A DNA stretch of 64,000 nucleotides. Origin: Phycomyces blakesleeanus NRRL 1555(-) (Eukaryota > Mucoromycota > Mucoromycetes > Mucorales > Phycomycetaceae). The stretch is taken from positions 748,849 through 812,848 of the forward strand of contig NW_017265152.1 of NCBI RefSeq assembly GCF_001638985.1, written 5' to 3'. How positions within the stretch are numbered: the first letter of the stretch is position 1; the number at the start of each line of letters is the position of its first letter. The translations under genes and the position numbers were made by a program. The notes under the pieces are model-generated. The model was given only the letters and a program-made list of their open reading frames with translations, was not told the DNA's origin and made no database searches. Shown one piece after another: positions 12,722 through 24,482 of the stretch.

Positions 12722-13603
12722 TTGATGTTGCATGACAAACACAGCTTCATTAATTTTATGTCTTCGCAGTCCATTTTTGATTGGCATAGTAATTTTGCTG
12801 CCTCGTTTAGCAGAAAAGATGATAATTCTTTCCTTTTGGGTGTGTATAATGAGTTAGATGGTGGTATGATACATTTAAGGACCGCTAGTTTTAGGGAGAC
12901 GACGTTTCCTGATGGCGCACAGCATTTCCTGGTTGGAGACTACATTTTGATTCTACCAGACTACAAATCGGGACCCTTTTGCTGACATGGAATACCTCTA
13001 TCTGGTTCCTAAGGATACAGAATATTCGTATAAAGACATTATTTTGTGCTTTGAAAAAAGAGTGGAGGGGAATTACTTACCTATTGGTGCTGCCAAACTC
13101 TGGGACTATAAGTCGGTGAAAGAAAGAGAAAGACACGATATGCGTAAGGCTAATAAATAATAAAATATCAAGCGAGATTGCGTTACACTCTAATGACAAG
13201 AACTCATACTGTTCTGCATAGCTGGCTATTGATATAGTGTATTTGTGACATTATTATTTCTTTGCTGTCAAGTCTAAATTTAAGGCTACTAATTGAATAT
13301 ACAGTATTTGATTTTTGCATGAGACAGTATTTTATTATTAAACTAATCAAAAAATTAGTCATACTTCCTAAAAGAAGAAGAGTTGGGTGCCCGGGGAGAG
13401 ATTTATAAACACAAAGTGTGGATACAAAGCAGTAAAGCTAATGTATACTGAATATATTGTATTTTTTTCAGGACACACCATTCTGTCCTGAAGGATTAGA
13501 GAAAGTCACTGGGCCACAGATAGTTAGTCACAATTAGTTGGTCCGATCAGATAAAAGCGTTGTGCCCTGCCAGGAAACGTCGTTCCCGTAAGATTGCTGT
13601 TTC
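12722..13603 (+). repeat. Dispersed repeat family 1, copy A (longest), with disrupted ORF
   Basis: This roughly 0.88-kb unit matches, at diverged but obvious similarity, two other places in the window: 20080-20495 (same strand) and 33580-34380 (opposite strand). Shared landmarks in order are the coding-like tract around 12900-12975, the stop-proximal tract near 13150-13165, GGCTATTGATAT near 13224, GGACACACCATTCTGTCC near 13472 and AAACGTCGTTCCCGTAAG ending near 13593. It contains an ORF beginning before 12722 that is open to 12985; reading continues sensibly in another frame to a stop near 13160 (DPFADMEYLYLVPKDTEYSY onward), so one frameshift lies near 12970. No terminal inverted repeat, reverse transcriptase or transposase motif was recognised. 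Confidence 0.6.
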
Positions 13604-16277
13604 TTTTATTTCAAAAGGAAAAAGAATTGCCGTTCTCATTGTACTGCAGGAAGCAAGCACAATAAAATGAATTACCCGTGCAGTCCCAAAAGAATGAAGC
13701 TTTACGAACTACTTGTTCGGTCCGGACGTAATATTGTTAAAAATGTCGGAGAGCAGAATTTGCAAATGCCTGAGCACATTTGGTGTGGACAGGGTAATAA
13801 GTTCTAAAAAAAAATTCAAAGATTCAAGACGTATTATTGGATTAGAGTTAAAATAAAGTTAAAAAATAATAAGCGCTAGAAAAAAAAGTAAGCTACTCTG
13901 ACTGGCTAGTCATCTTCTATTTCCAATTCGATTAAAAAGACCTTGATTTTGGTAGAAGATGTGTGCCACAGGGTGCAAGGCATAGAAAAACCCGCAATAT
14001 AATACTTGCATATGATATAAGAGATGGTATTATGAGCATTTAATTTTATTTAAGATGCATTTGAACTGTTTTTGAACTTTTTAGTCTATCCACACCAATT
14101 TTTATAGTTTAAACTCTATTTAAACAAATTACATTAGAGAGTAGCTTTTTAGTGTGATAATGGTTTTCTTGTACCTTTGGGTACTGTAATGACAATGGGC
14201 GAGGAGTTTGAAAAGAGACTTAATTTGGGCAACTAGTCGATTGAGAGAGAGAGATATTTTAAGCTTTAGAAAGATATCTTATTGATAGAAGTCATGAGGG
14301 TATTTATAAGCGTTAAAGTAGATTCAAGACTTTGTTGGTTTGTTGCAGTATAGGTAGGTCTACGTATGCTATCACAACAAAGATATGATGAAACAAGGGA
14401 GACGAAGATACAAACAATAGGTGCGATTAATGAGAATTGTGATTATAGAGGTTTAGCGGAGCGTCACCCTTGGCCACAACAGTGTCAATATCCTTATTGG
14501 GAAATTACAAATACTCAAATTCATTAAAAAAATATGGAATTCTGCTGAAATCGTGCTTGAAAAGCTTTATTTTCATGTTTTCCAAACTGAATATATCGGG
14601 GCTGAAGAGGCTCGGTGCGCGCCTAAGCACTATAAAACAGTTGAATGTTTTGTTGGCTATTTGAAAGAGAGTTTTTATAAAAGAAGCAGAGGAACACTAC
14701 CAACAACTGAAATGATTTTAATCTATACATAAAGAAAAAGAAGAAAAAATCTTGGTATATATAATACAAGAGACTTTGCTTTAAATGACATAAACTTGGT
14801 ATTAAATGAACATGAAATAATACAAAGCTTTTGTATTTGATGCTCTATATATCATATTCATAGTTTTAATAGCCTAGACGATGCGAGCCTAATTATAATT
14901 CGAAATAAAATGTTACTGGTAATTTTCCATTAAAATATGTTAAAATTGATGATACCTTTTCACTAATGCTCACATATATGTAGAAGCATTGTTCTACAGT
15001 AGTATTATTTAGTATACAACAGAGTTCAGCGTACCATTGTTTTTATGATTTTTATTAAAGAAGTTAAACAGCGTTGGTAGTTGCTCTTAGGGAGGAAAAT
15101 CCAAGCCATATTATAATAACTGTATATCAGTACAAAACCATCGTGAATTTTGAAAATTCGTTTTTTTACTACTAGAAAATTAAACATTGATTTCATTTAT
15201 GGGTACTTGTATATCACAACATTCCTTATAAAGGTACTCTATTTTCTTTTTTTTTTTTAAAAAAAAATAGAGAACGGCAGAATGATATTTGGCAATAAAT
15301 AGTTTTACCGAAAGAACAATATAGTTTATCATTTTTTTGATTTCCTGGTATAGCTTGGAGTCTTTTGTGATCAAGCTTTCATTTCAATATAGATCTCGAT
15401 ATACCTAACTTGGCTTAAAGAGCCCTAAAGACGGTAAGATTATTGGACTTTTAAAAGGTTTCCGGGTATATTCAGAAGTTGAAAGTTTCTTCTAAGAGTT
15501 TATTGTTATACTAGACAGATTCATGCATCGAAATTTTCCAAATTACCATGTACGACACAAAGCTTTTTTTTAAAGTTTGGTCAATTTAATCTGGTGGGAC
15601 ATTCTACGTATCTTATCAGACATATATTTCATTAAACTTACATATCAATAGATTCAATTATTATTTTTTCCTTTCTTTGTATATGTAATTTGTGATGGCT
15701 TGTTTAGAAAATTAAAAGCAGTAAAAGGATATCATTGGCTAAAAAGCTGGAAAATAGCATCTATTCATAAGCAAATATAGATCAGTGATGAGTATTATTT
15801 TCCAACTTGTTTGTGTCATGTTGCACGTCTTTTGATTTTCTATTTATTTGGGAAAATATTCTTAAATAACCTTATAAAGCGATTTGTTGCCTTTTTTTTC
15901 CAAAATGCATAAAGGTGTGTATGATTATTCATCGTTTCCTGTAACAATAGGCTTCTTATTTTTTTTGTCATATAATTGAATAATTAACCGATTCAACTAT
16001 ATATTCAGTACATCTTGTATCAATTGCTTGATCTATACACATTCCTTTATATTAGTATGTATATGCATATATTGCCTTCAAAGCTCTGTACTCTTTGTAT
16101 TTTTTATTTTTTATTTTTTTAAAAAAAAAGTCGGTATACAGAGTTAAAATGGATATTCTGCGTCGATGGACTTTATTTTTCAAGGCAAATTCTTGGCCTT
16201 GTCCAAGTGATACATGAGATATAAACTAGCTAGTACGTTTTGTACCCTCATTGCCAAGCCAGAAAATGCATTAATAC

Positions 16278-16308
<31 letters not shown>

Positions 16309-16450
16309 TGTTCCTGTGAGTGCTTACGCGTATATGCGTACAATTTGTTTTGATTGTGGACTCTCAAAAAAAAAGTATAAAAATGAATGAAATCATAAAA
16401 GATTTTTTTCTTCGTTCTTTGATCTTGGTTTTTTTATCACTTACAATAAC
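13604..16450. repeat. Gene-poor DNA with repeat family 2, copy A (13825-14090)
   Basis: The segment at about 13825-14090 aligns by eye with 19575-19790 on the same strand. Shared blocks include ATTGGATTAGAG-like, the CTTCTATTTCCAATTCGATT-like block, TTTTGGTAGAAGATG and GGTATTATGAG. A 46-codon ATG frame near 13669 contains KLYELLVRSGRNIVK but has no support. A 12T/9A dyad sits at 15247-15267 and a 7T/9A dyad at 16114-16129. A TTA trinucleotide array lies at 16278-16308. The last 100 bp presumably form the P450 promoter. No other gene was seen. Confidence 0.45.
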
Positions 16451-18716
16451 ATGCCTGAATTTTCTCTGCCGTCTTTGAGCAACGAGCACTTTACTTTGGC
16501 AGCTGTTGCAGCCGCTGCAGCTGCCACATTGACCGCAACTGCCTTTTATGCATTCTCTGAGACAAAGGATCCCAATTTAAAGCACTTGAAAGAAATACCA
16601 GAGCCAAAAGAGAAATATCCTTATATTGGTGAGTCTACAAAATTATTAATGAATAAGGGCAAAAACTTTTTAACTAAGAAAACAAATTATGACATAATTG
16701 TTATTGGTATAGGACATTTGATATCATTGGGAAATCGGCCAGGAAAACAAGTTACTAAATGGCACAACGAACTTGGTGAGTACATTGAATAAATCAACCT
16801 ACAGTACACTAAAATATATGTAAAACTAACAACAAAAATAACCATCCACCAATAGGTCCTATATTTAAGCTTAGAATGGGTATACAAACATGGATTATGG
16901 TCAGCGATCCTTATATTGCTCATGAGCTATTTTCTACCCGCGGTAGTCTCGCATCCTCACGTCCTGCCCATGGGTACCTCAGAGATATATGTTCTGCTGG
17001 CGGATGGTATGTTAGACTTGGATTATATATAGTGTTACTGCGAATGTATTCTAATAGCTCTTTTTATCTCTTGAAACAAATGAATAAAAAAAAGCGGTCT
17101 CATCTTTGCAGAAACCTCAAAGAAGTGGCACAGAACCAGATCAGCAGGTAAATAAGGGATAACAATATGATCAATAAAGAAGCAATAGTAGTAATAGCTT
17201 ACATTGTGCTCACAAATAATATCTAGCCATGGCTCTGCTGTCTCCAAAGTCTGTGGATCCTATTGGTCAAGATATGATTGAAGAGGCTGACAAGTTGACA
17301 AAGGCGCTTATTGAAGGCACTGCTAAGCATGGATGCATGTCTCCGTCCGAGGATCTCTATTTGGTTTCATATAATGTTATTATGACCGTCTGCTTTGGGT
17401 TGCGAGCCGAATCAGTCGAGGATCCAGATTTTAAAGCCATGATTGACTACATCCACCAACACGGAATGTACAGTGGACTTTCTGGAGACGTAGGATCTTT
17501 TTTGCCCATCTTGTCGCTCGCAGCCTATATTTCTGGGATCAAGAAGAAACAAATCGACTTTGTAAAAGTGACCAGAGATCAAATGTTTTCAAGGCTGATG
17601 GAAAAAGGAATCAACGGCGAAAAGGACTGCTTTGCAAAGTCACTTTATGAAGGGAAGGACAAATACGGATTAGACCACCAGGACATCTTGGTACTTTTAG
17701 GTAAGTTTGTGTAAAGATATATATATATATATATATATACTTTTTATTTAATACTATTGGCTTTGTGTTTAGGAGATATCATTTTTGCAGGTACAGATAC
17801 AACAGCTCTAACAACAACGTGGCTGTTGGCAATTCTATCCAACTACCCAGATGTTCAAAGAAAGATTCAGGCCGAGATTGATGACTTTGTTGCAAAGAAT
17901 GGCCGGCTACCATTGTACTCTGATCGAGAAAGCTTCCCATACCTTGCCGCAACTCAAAAGGAAGGACTGAGACTCCGTTCTATTACTGAATTTGGTGTTC
18001 CTCATGAAGCCAGTGAAGATAGTAAGAGAGTAAAGACTAGAAACAAAGAGCAAAAGAATACTTACTGTCTGTAATATGTTATGCTATCAAGTTAACCTGC
18101 GCGGATATCATGTTCCCAAAAATGCTATACTTATTGGAAGCTTGGACGCAATGCATACAGACCCCTTACGGTATGCCAATCCTGAAAAGTTTATTCCTGA
18201 ACGCTTCTTGGGCTACCCTGAAAGTATGTCAACCTTGGCAAGTGGATCTATTAAGAAACGTGACCAGTACAACTTTGGTTGGGGAAGGTAAATTGGAACT
18301 GCTTGTTAAATAAATGATCAAATAGATGATAGATTAAATAGAAATAGAAATTAAACCGAGAGAAAGATGTTAATGGATAATTTGTTTATTTTTTTTATGA
18401 TGGTTACTTTAGACGATTATGCCCTGGAATTTACATGGTAAGTTTTATTGGAGCATGCTTTGTTATATATTACAAGTGAATATTTAATTAACCATCATAT
18501 ATAACCGCGATTGCTTTAACTTTTAAATAATAGGCCGAGACAGAGATGTTTTATAATTTGACAAGAATCTTTCACAGATGTAACATGGAGCCCCCACTTG
18601 ATGTAGACGGGAACCCCATTATTGTAAACATTGATAAATTTGTTGATCACGGTATTACTTCCTCACCAGTACCATACAAGATGCGTTTTATTCCTCGAAG
18701 TGAAGCTTTATTCTAA
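16451..18716 (+). CDS. Cytochrome P450 monooxygenase
   Basis: Nine exons (16451-16628, 16713-16775, 16856-17006, 17095-17147, 17227-17700, 17773-18021, 18092-18287, 18413-18437, 18534-18716) keep frame and give 523 aa, normal for a fungal P450. An Ala-rich hydrophobic N-terminal anchor (about 15-34) implies ER membrane attachment. Diagnostic motifs: the C-helix region KKWHRTRSA, I-helix AGTDTT (312-317), the K-helix ExxR motif EGLR (370-373), PERF, and the heme loop FGWGRRLCPG with axial Cys458. Family members use NADPH-P450 reductase and O2 to oxidise sterols, fatty acids or xenobiotics; the substrate cannot be read here. The acceptor for exon 4 (at 17094) lacks a pyrimidine tract. It was chosen because it restores GLIFAETSKKW in frame. 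Confidence 0.92.
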
Positions 18717-19074
18717 TAGCAGTTTGCATACGAATATTGAATTAAGAGTCCTCTCAAGAATATGTAATAGCTTTCTATATAATTATATCTATCTATATAA
18801 ATAAATAAATGGATCCATGCATATATACAAGTTTAATGCATTGATGTCTCATGTAAGCTCACATAGAACACCGAAAGATCTCTGAGGAACATCTTTTAGC
18901 TTTCATAAAACACTTACTGTCATCATAAACTATAAAAGAATATAACACTTCACTATACGAAAAAAGAGGTGGTGATTGTGAAGATAATTATGGTAAGTAC
19001 TGTAAAAATTCTTCATAGTATGTCTTTGATGATGGCAGCATGCGTAGTTTTCTGATTCTCAATGTGGAGGTGTA
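18717..19074. other. 3' flank of the P450 gene
   Basis: AT-rich DNA after the P450 stop codon. Nothing coding or repetitive was recognised before the decayed coding stretch that follows. Confidence 0.4.
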
Positions 19075-19590
19075 TGATCATGACTATTCAACAGGTAGCC
19101 AACAAAAAATCAGCAAGGTTTCCAGATGATGATTTATCAATCACTCTACATATCCCACATTAAAAGTCGATATCAAGACTTTTTTGTTGTCGTGTTAAAT
19201 AATTTACTTGGAACATTTATCTTCAGTATCCTGTTTACCGGCAACATTCGAATAGATGAGCGGTTTCCCACTGAATGTACCGTTAAAACTACCGGCTTTA
19301 TGATACACAAATCCAGCTCTTAGTCTTACAAAATATTAATCGTGGATACATTTTGGGCTAAAGTACTCAAGAAGGACAACGATTATACCTACCACCAGCA
19401 TATATTCTCATTCTCCGTTGTTTCGACTATGTCGGCTTTGAGCCAAATTTCGCAAAATTGCGACATAACAAGTGTCTCACTCATCAGTATTACATGGCTC
19501 CCATTCAGCAACCTTTGACAGTTGGTGTTGACAGGCCGAAAAAAATAATAATCAAAGGCTATAATTTTAAGCTGTATTATTAGATTAGAG
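19075..19590 (+). pseudogene. Decayed coding remnant, unidentified
   Basis: Two adjoining stretches read like protein but carry stops and lack a start. One spans 19126-19323 (with FTGNIRIDERFPTECTVKTT). The other runs from about 19360 to 19580 (with GQRLYLPPAYILILRCFDYV and later KLRHNKCLTHQYYMAP). They lie just upstream of copy B of both repeat families and share an AYILILxxxDY-like string with the copy A ORF (DYILILPDY). A transposable-element origin is inferred. No family was recognised. Confidence 0.35.
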
Positions 19591-19790
19591 TTTTTTTTTT
19601 ATAAAAAAAATCAAACGACTACGATTGGCAAGTCTTCTTCAATTTTTAATTTGATTGAAAATAAGATCATACTTTTGATAGAAGAGATGATGACATAGTG
19701 CGCAACATCTGTAGAAGCCTGTGACAAAGTATTTTTCACCCTGATGGAAGGGACGGTATTATGAGGGCCCTCAACTGAATTTTACGTAGA
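19575..19790 (+). repeat. Dispersed repeat family 2, copy B
   Basis: Diverged copy of 13825-14090 on the same strand. Shared blocks include ATTAGATTAGAG, the GGCAAGTCTTCTTCAATTTT-like block, TTTTGATAGAAGAGATG and GGTATTATGAG. Similarity fades in the A/T-rich flanks. No ORF is evident. Confidence 0.5.
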
Positions 19791-20079
19791 ATTCCAAATT
19801 TGTTTATTAGTCAATCATATTGTTTCGTAGTCAAGGACATTAAAATGCAAAAAAAAAAAACTTTGTAGAATTTTTTTAATAGAATTAATTTGCCAACATT
19901 TTGCGCTGTATAATAAATGTAAGCTTTCTCATTAATATATCAGAGCTCGTGGCCTCCCTAAAAACATAAAGTTGTGTATGAAAATATTGTCACTTGTATA
20001 TATAATAGCAAAAACTGGATTTCATAGCGACGTATGTTTCCATATTTAAAATTTATGTCTCTACAAGAATTGTCGTCCA

Positions 20080-20495
20080 ATGATCATGTTTTCTGAATTT
20101 AAAAGATCTTCTTGGAATTTTTTGAGAGCCCCTATTAAGCGAAAAATTAAAATTAAAATTAAAAGTAAAATTATTTTAGTCTTACAAATCGCCAATTTTA
20201 CAGGGACGACTTTTCCTGATGTGGTACGATGTTTTGATTGTGCCAGACCACAAATCGAGACTTTTTTGCCGGCATTGAAGGCCAATAAATAGTAAAATAT
20301 CCAACGAGATTTCGTCCCAATTTAATGATAGCGACCCCTTGTTATCTTCTACATAACTGGCTATTGATATATTGTACTTTTTTTTTCAGGACACGCCATC
20401 TTGCCCTGAAGGATCAGAGAAATAGACCGGACCCCGGACAGGTAGTCACAACTAATTAGTTTGGATAGATAGAAACGTCGTGCCCGTAAAGCTGC
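20080..20495 (+). repeat. Dispersed repeat family 1, copy B (internally deleted)
   Basis: It aligns with copy A from the coding tract (FTGTTFPDV here, RETTFPDGAQ there), but roughly 180 bp of the ORF between about 12975 and 13150 of copy A are missing. The match resumes at the shared KANK-stop end and continues through GGCTATTGATAT (near 20358), GGACACGCCATCTTGCCC (near 20390) and AAACGTCGTGCCCGTAAA near 20490. The short ORF 20080-20292 is the residue of the element ORF and is not treated as a gene. Confidence 0.55.
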
Positions 20496-22460
20496 TGCTT
20501 ACAAATATGCATTTATACATATATACATAAACATATTATTTATTCCAATTATAGGTTTATTCTTTTTGAAGAATATAAATTTATTATTGACAAAACAAGG
20601 CAATTTAATTAATACACAATAATATTTGTGAGCTGACTTGTTAAAAAACTAGAGGTCGTTACCAATAATACTTACACCCAATTTATTAGTATTACCACTG
20701 TAAAGATTAAAACCTCGGTTTGTGTTTTACTGGGGTAAATATGTATGTATATGTGTATACATATATATAAATATATAATAATGATAATAATAGTGATAAT
20801 ACTAATATTAATATTCTAGTGCGTGTATCTGCTTGTGTGCAATATTCTGCAGCACACTCGTGTTGGCAACACGAGTACATCCATTGAGATAAGAGTTGAA
20901 AAAAAAACTCTTTTGATACACAATATAGTAAACCTTGGAATTACTACTATTATTATTATATGCGTTCTGCAAACCGAGTTAGACTTGATTTTTCTTCTCG
21001 TTTTGTTAAAGCAATGTATATACTTCTTGTGAATATACTTGTATGGTTAGTTTTAATAACAGAAATGTGCGTGCGCGTGCGTGCGCGTGCGTGTGTGTTT
21101 AACCTTTAAGATGTCAGTTTTATATGTATTACAATTCAAAGATATCTTTCTTTTTATTGCTAGTACGTTGGCCATTTTTATTAATATACATGTTGCATGT
21201 TGCATGTTAGCATTAATGGACTAGTTTTCAGTTAGACTCTTTCTTTAAATAGACAAATAAAAAAGAAAGTCGTAGTGCAATAAAAATCGATAAACTATAA
21301 AGTATTCAGGATGAGAAGCTAGATTTTAATAATGATTATACTAAAGAAATTTAGACTTTGGTTTATTCTAGGGCACCCAGTAGTCACTCACTAAGCATTA
21401 CACTGGCTTTGTATTAAATAATACTAACTCTGGTGGTAATTATGATAGCAGATATACATAATTCATAGCTTGATATACAAGACAGCACAATGCAATATTG
21501 CAGCAAAATACAAAAATAAAGAAGATCAATGATTTGTGTGATGTGCCTTTGAGTTACTATTGTATATGTATATGCATATACATATATAAAAGCCTTATAA
21601 CAAACTAGGTTGTACTAACGAAATGAAGTGTACAAACTTTGATACACAGACCTGTGATCAATGGAATTATATTATATTACATTACATTATTCTTTTCTTC
21701 TTCTTTTAAAAAAGCTAACATATATATAATTATGCAACTATATACAAACAGTAAAAATAATTGTATTATTGGAGCAGTATTCTTAAAATATTCACAAACT
21801 ATGGTTAATCACTTATAATGATTGCTTTGAGATATAAGAAATAAGGATAGTAATAGTAAATCACAGCTCTGTTGAAAGCCGAGGTCTGATAGGTTCAAGT
21901 GTATGTACACACCGTCTTGTGAGGCATTTTTTTCTGATATTAATGACTTCTTATTACGTGATACTTTTGGTATTAATATATATTTATTTATATATATCTT
22001 TATTACAATTCTCGTGTTGAATTGATTTAAATCTATATTTATAATTGTATCTTTATAAATATCTATATATATATATATGTGTGTGTATGCATTTTATTTA
22101 TTTATTTGTTTAATTGACAGACTTTGGAGTCGTCTATGTAGATTTAATTACTGGTGATAGATTGAAACAAATAGCCTATAGCTGCTTTACATGTGGTATA
22201 GACAGATTAAAGAAAGAGAGAGAGTAATAAAGAGATATAACTGAGTCGAATTGATCCAAAACCAAACAATATCAAACAAGATCAGAACTTTTTGCTTGCT
22301 TCCTTCTTTTTTCTTGTTTCGTTTGGTGTATTAGTCGTTCAACTTCCAACCAAAAGTAAATCCTCCGTTAGCGTATACCACGGATTTTACTTCTTTTTAG
22401 TTGTCCGCTGCCAGTAATGTGTCGTTTGCCAAGCTTCAGAACCAGGGATGTGAGTTTATT
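20496..22460. other. AT-rich intergenic DNA, no gene seen
   Basis: Mostly A/T with TA-dinucleotide runs, a GTGCGCGTGC tract at about 21067-21095 and tandem TGTTGCATG near 21190. From 22329 to 22397 the minus strand is open and ends in a plausible C terminus (VYANGGFTFGWKLND, stop near 22336). It may belong to the small secreted protein gene just upstream on that strand, but I could not connect the frames. Confidence 0.4.
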
Positions 22461-22968
22461 TTAAGGTCGTACTCCCCGACTCATCCCACTTACATTATTG
22501 TCACCACCGCCGTTCGTCCCTCCAATATTCTCGACTATCTGAGTAGATTGATCCCCGTCGTCCTGAATGATGGTCTTGTGCCTCGAATTGTCCTGATTTG
22601 CAAGTTCCGGATGTTCATTAGCCTGTCAATAATAATAACAATAACAGCAACAGTAACCATAGTAGCAGTAACGATGGCAACAGTAACGATGGCAACACCA
22701 TTATCACCAGCAACATTGATTAAGAAACCAATCAATGGGTAAATACAGATAGGCAGATAGATAAATAAAAAGCAATGTAAATATTAGATGTAATACATGG
22801 CCATTCAATTATATTAAGTGGTGTCATGTATCTCGATCTTACATAGTCCTGGGCGTACTGAACCTGATCGTCAATAGCAGATGTGTCTATATAGACTATC
22901 TGTCCAGCTACTTTTACAGCACAGAGTGCCACCAAGATTGTACAAAATATACAACAGAGAATATGCAT
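22461..22968 (-). CDS. Small predicted secreted protein, unknown function
   Basis: Two exons, complement(22461-22622, 22843-22968), joined by a phase-0 GT-AG intron (donor GTAAGA, acceptor TTGACAG), give 95 aa. The first ATG (22968) opens a strong signal peptide (MHILCCIFCTILVALCAVKV, probable cut near AGQ). The mature part is acidic and Asn/Gln/Gly-rich (ANEHPELANQDNSRHKT and a GGTNGGGDNN tract) and has no cysteines. A strong donor, GTAAGT, lies inside the last exon after DNN, so the real C terminus may be spliced to a further exon downstream on the minus strand, as far as about 22336. No family was recognised. Confidence 0.5.
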
Positions 22969-24482
22969 TCCAATTGTAATACGATGCAAGTAAAGAACAG
23001 ATAATTAGAGACAAAAAAGAAACAGAGACTGAAACAAGCAGAGAGAGAGAGAAAGAAGTAAAAAATATGATCAGGTTCTTATAATGATTGTGTGATATCC
23101 CAAAACCACCTGGGCTTCTACAAGTATGCTCCAATATCCCAATTGCTCCATCCTTTTATTTTGAAAAGGTTGAGGAGGACAATGAAGAGGAAGAGGAGTA
23201 GGAGTAAGAAGAAGGAGACATAGAAAAGGGAGGGGACTTAATAACCGATATTCCCCTATATGACCTTTATGTATACTACGAGTAAGTAAGTAAGTGTATA
23301 TGTGTGTGTTTATGTGTTTGTAGTTGACTTCTTGGTTACCATTTTTTTTATTTTTTTATTTTTTTTAAAAAAAAAGACCCCTTTCTGAGTAGGATTTTTC
23401 TTTCTCTTTTTTTTTATTTATTTTTCTGCTGTTATTTAAGAAATGACCTCATTAACAAGATAATACTTCCATTGCTTAACACCTGGACCCTTACTCCATT
23501 AGGCCATCACACATAGTTTAAACCTCAGAATTTATAAGATCTTTTTTTTTTAATAGGATTTTAAGGCGATCCATTGACTTGTCAGCAAGTGCCATGAATG
23601 GTCTATTTTACTATAAATTACCTATATTGGTGATAGAGCTAATTACAGCCTACAATAAACCGAATACAATTATACAGGCCTTTAATTTTTTTTCTCTTTT
23701 CCTTTTTCTTTATTTGAATTGTTATATTTTATCCCTAGTAGGTTTTTCTATATATATATATTTCTTTTGGCTACCAGGTTAAAAATTTAGGTGGATATTA
23801 ATAAAATACTGTGTGTAAAAATAAAATATAAAAATATAGAATATTCCCGTGCTGGTTGACTAGGAAGAGTCGACCCTTCTTTTTTTACACAATATAGTGT
23901 GTGTGTGTGTGTGTGTATGAGTATATATATATATATTTCAATAGCCTAGAACGATGTGAGATTTGCAGTGTAAGACAGAGTACAAACGAAAGCCAAGCAA
24001 AATAGGATCCACAAACGTGCCGAGTCTTGGGAAATTTTGTGCGTCAATGTACACACAAGTTGGTTTGTGTGTGTGTGTGGGTTAGTGTAAGTATTATATT
24101 AATATATATACGCAAAAGTCAGTTTTTGACCTTTTGACTGACAAAGTATTTGAAAGAAAAAGAAGGACCTTTTGTGTATGTGTGTATGTGTTTTGTTATC
24201 ACTTATTAATAATGCTTAAATTCAAAGGGTTTAATATATGTATATATACATTTACAGCAAGCAAAAAAAAAGGATTAAAGATACAATAATAATCATATAG
24301 TAAAATAAAGAGGGACTGGGGTTTGGCACCAAGTGAAAAAAGAAAAAAGAAAAAATCATCACAATAATACGGGTACACAAAATATTATTTTATATTTTTC
24401 TTAGATAATAATAATAGTAATAAAAAAAAAGCTTTTATTATTATTTTTATTATTACTATTGTATTAAGATCCCTGCTTCATT
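22969..24482. other. Divergent intergenic region
   Basis: This lies between the start of the minus-strand small secreted protein gene and the plus-strand UPF0538 gene. It is AT-rich, with an 8T/9A dyad at 23359-23375, a GT repeat near 23897-23918 and a second GT run near 24065. A degenerate tRNA A-box-like stretch near 23485-23520 lacks a matching B box. No gene was supported. Confidence 0.45.

Noticed and set aside
13669..13810. 46-codon ATG frame between the two repeats
   Set aside because: Readable peptide, but no splice, promoter or family evidence; likely chance or element remnant.
16270..16310. CRISPR-like or satellite repeat
   Set aside because: It is only a TTA trinucleotide microsatellite; no spacer-repeat structure exists anywhere in the window.
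23440..23525. Possible tRNA gene on the minus strand
   Set aside because: A box-A-like string (TGGCCTAATGG) is present, but no B box, no pairing acceptor arms and no cloverleaf could be drawn.
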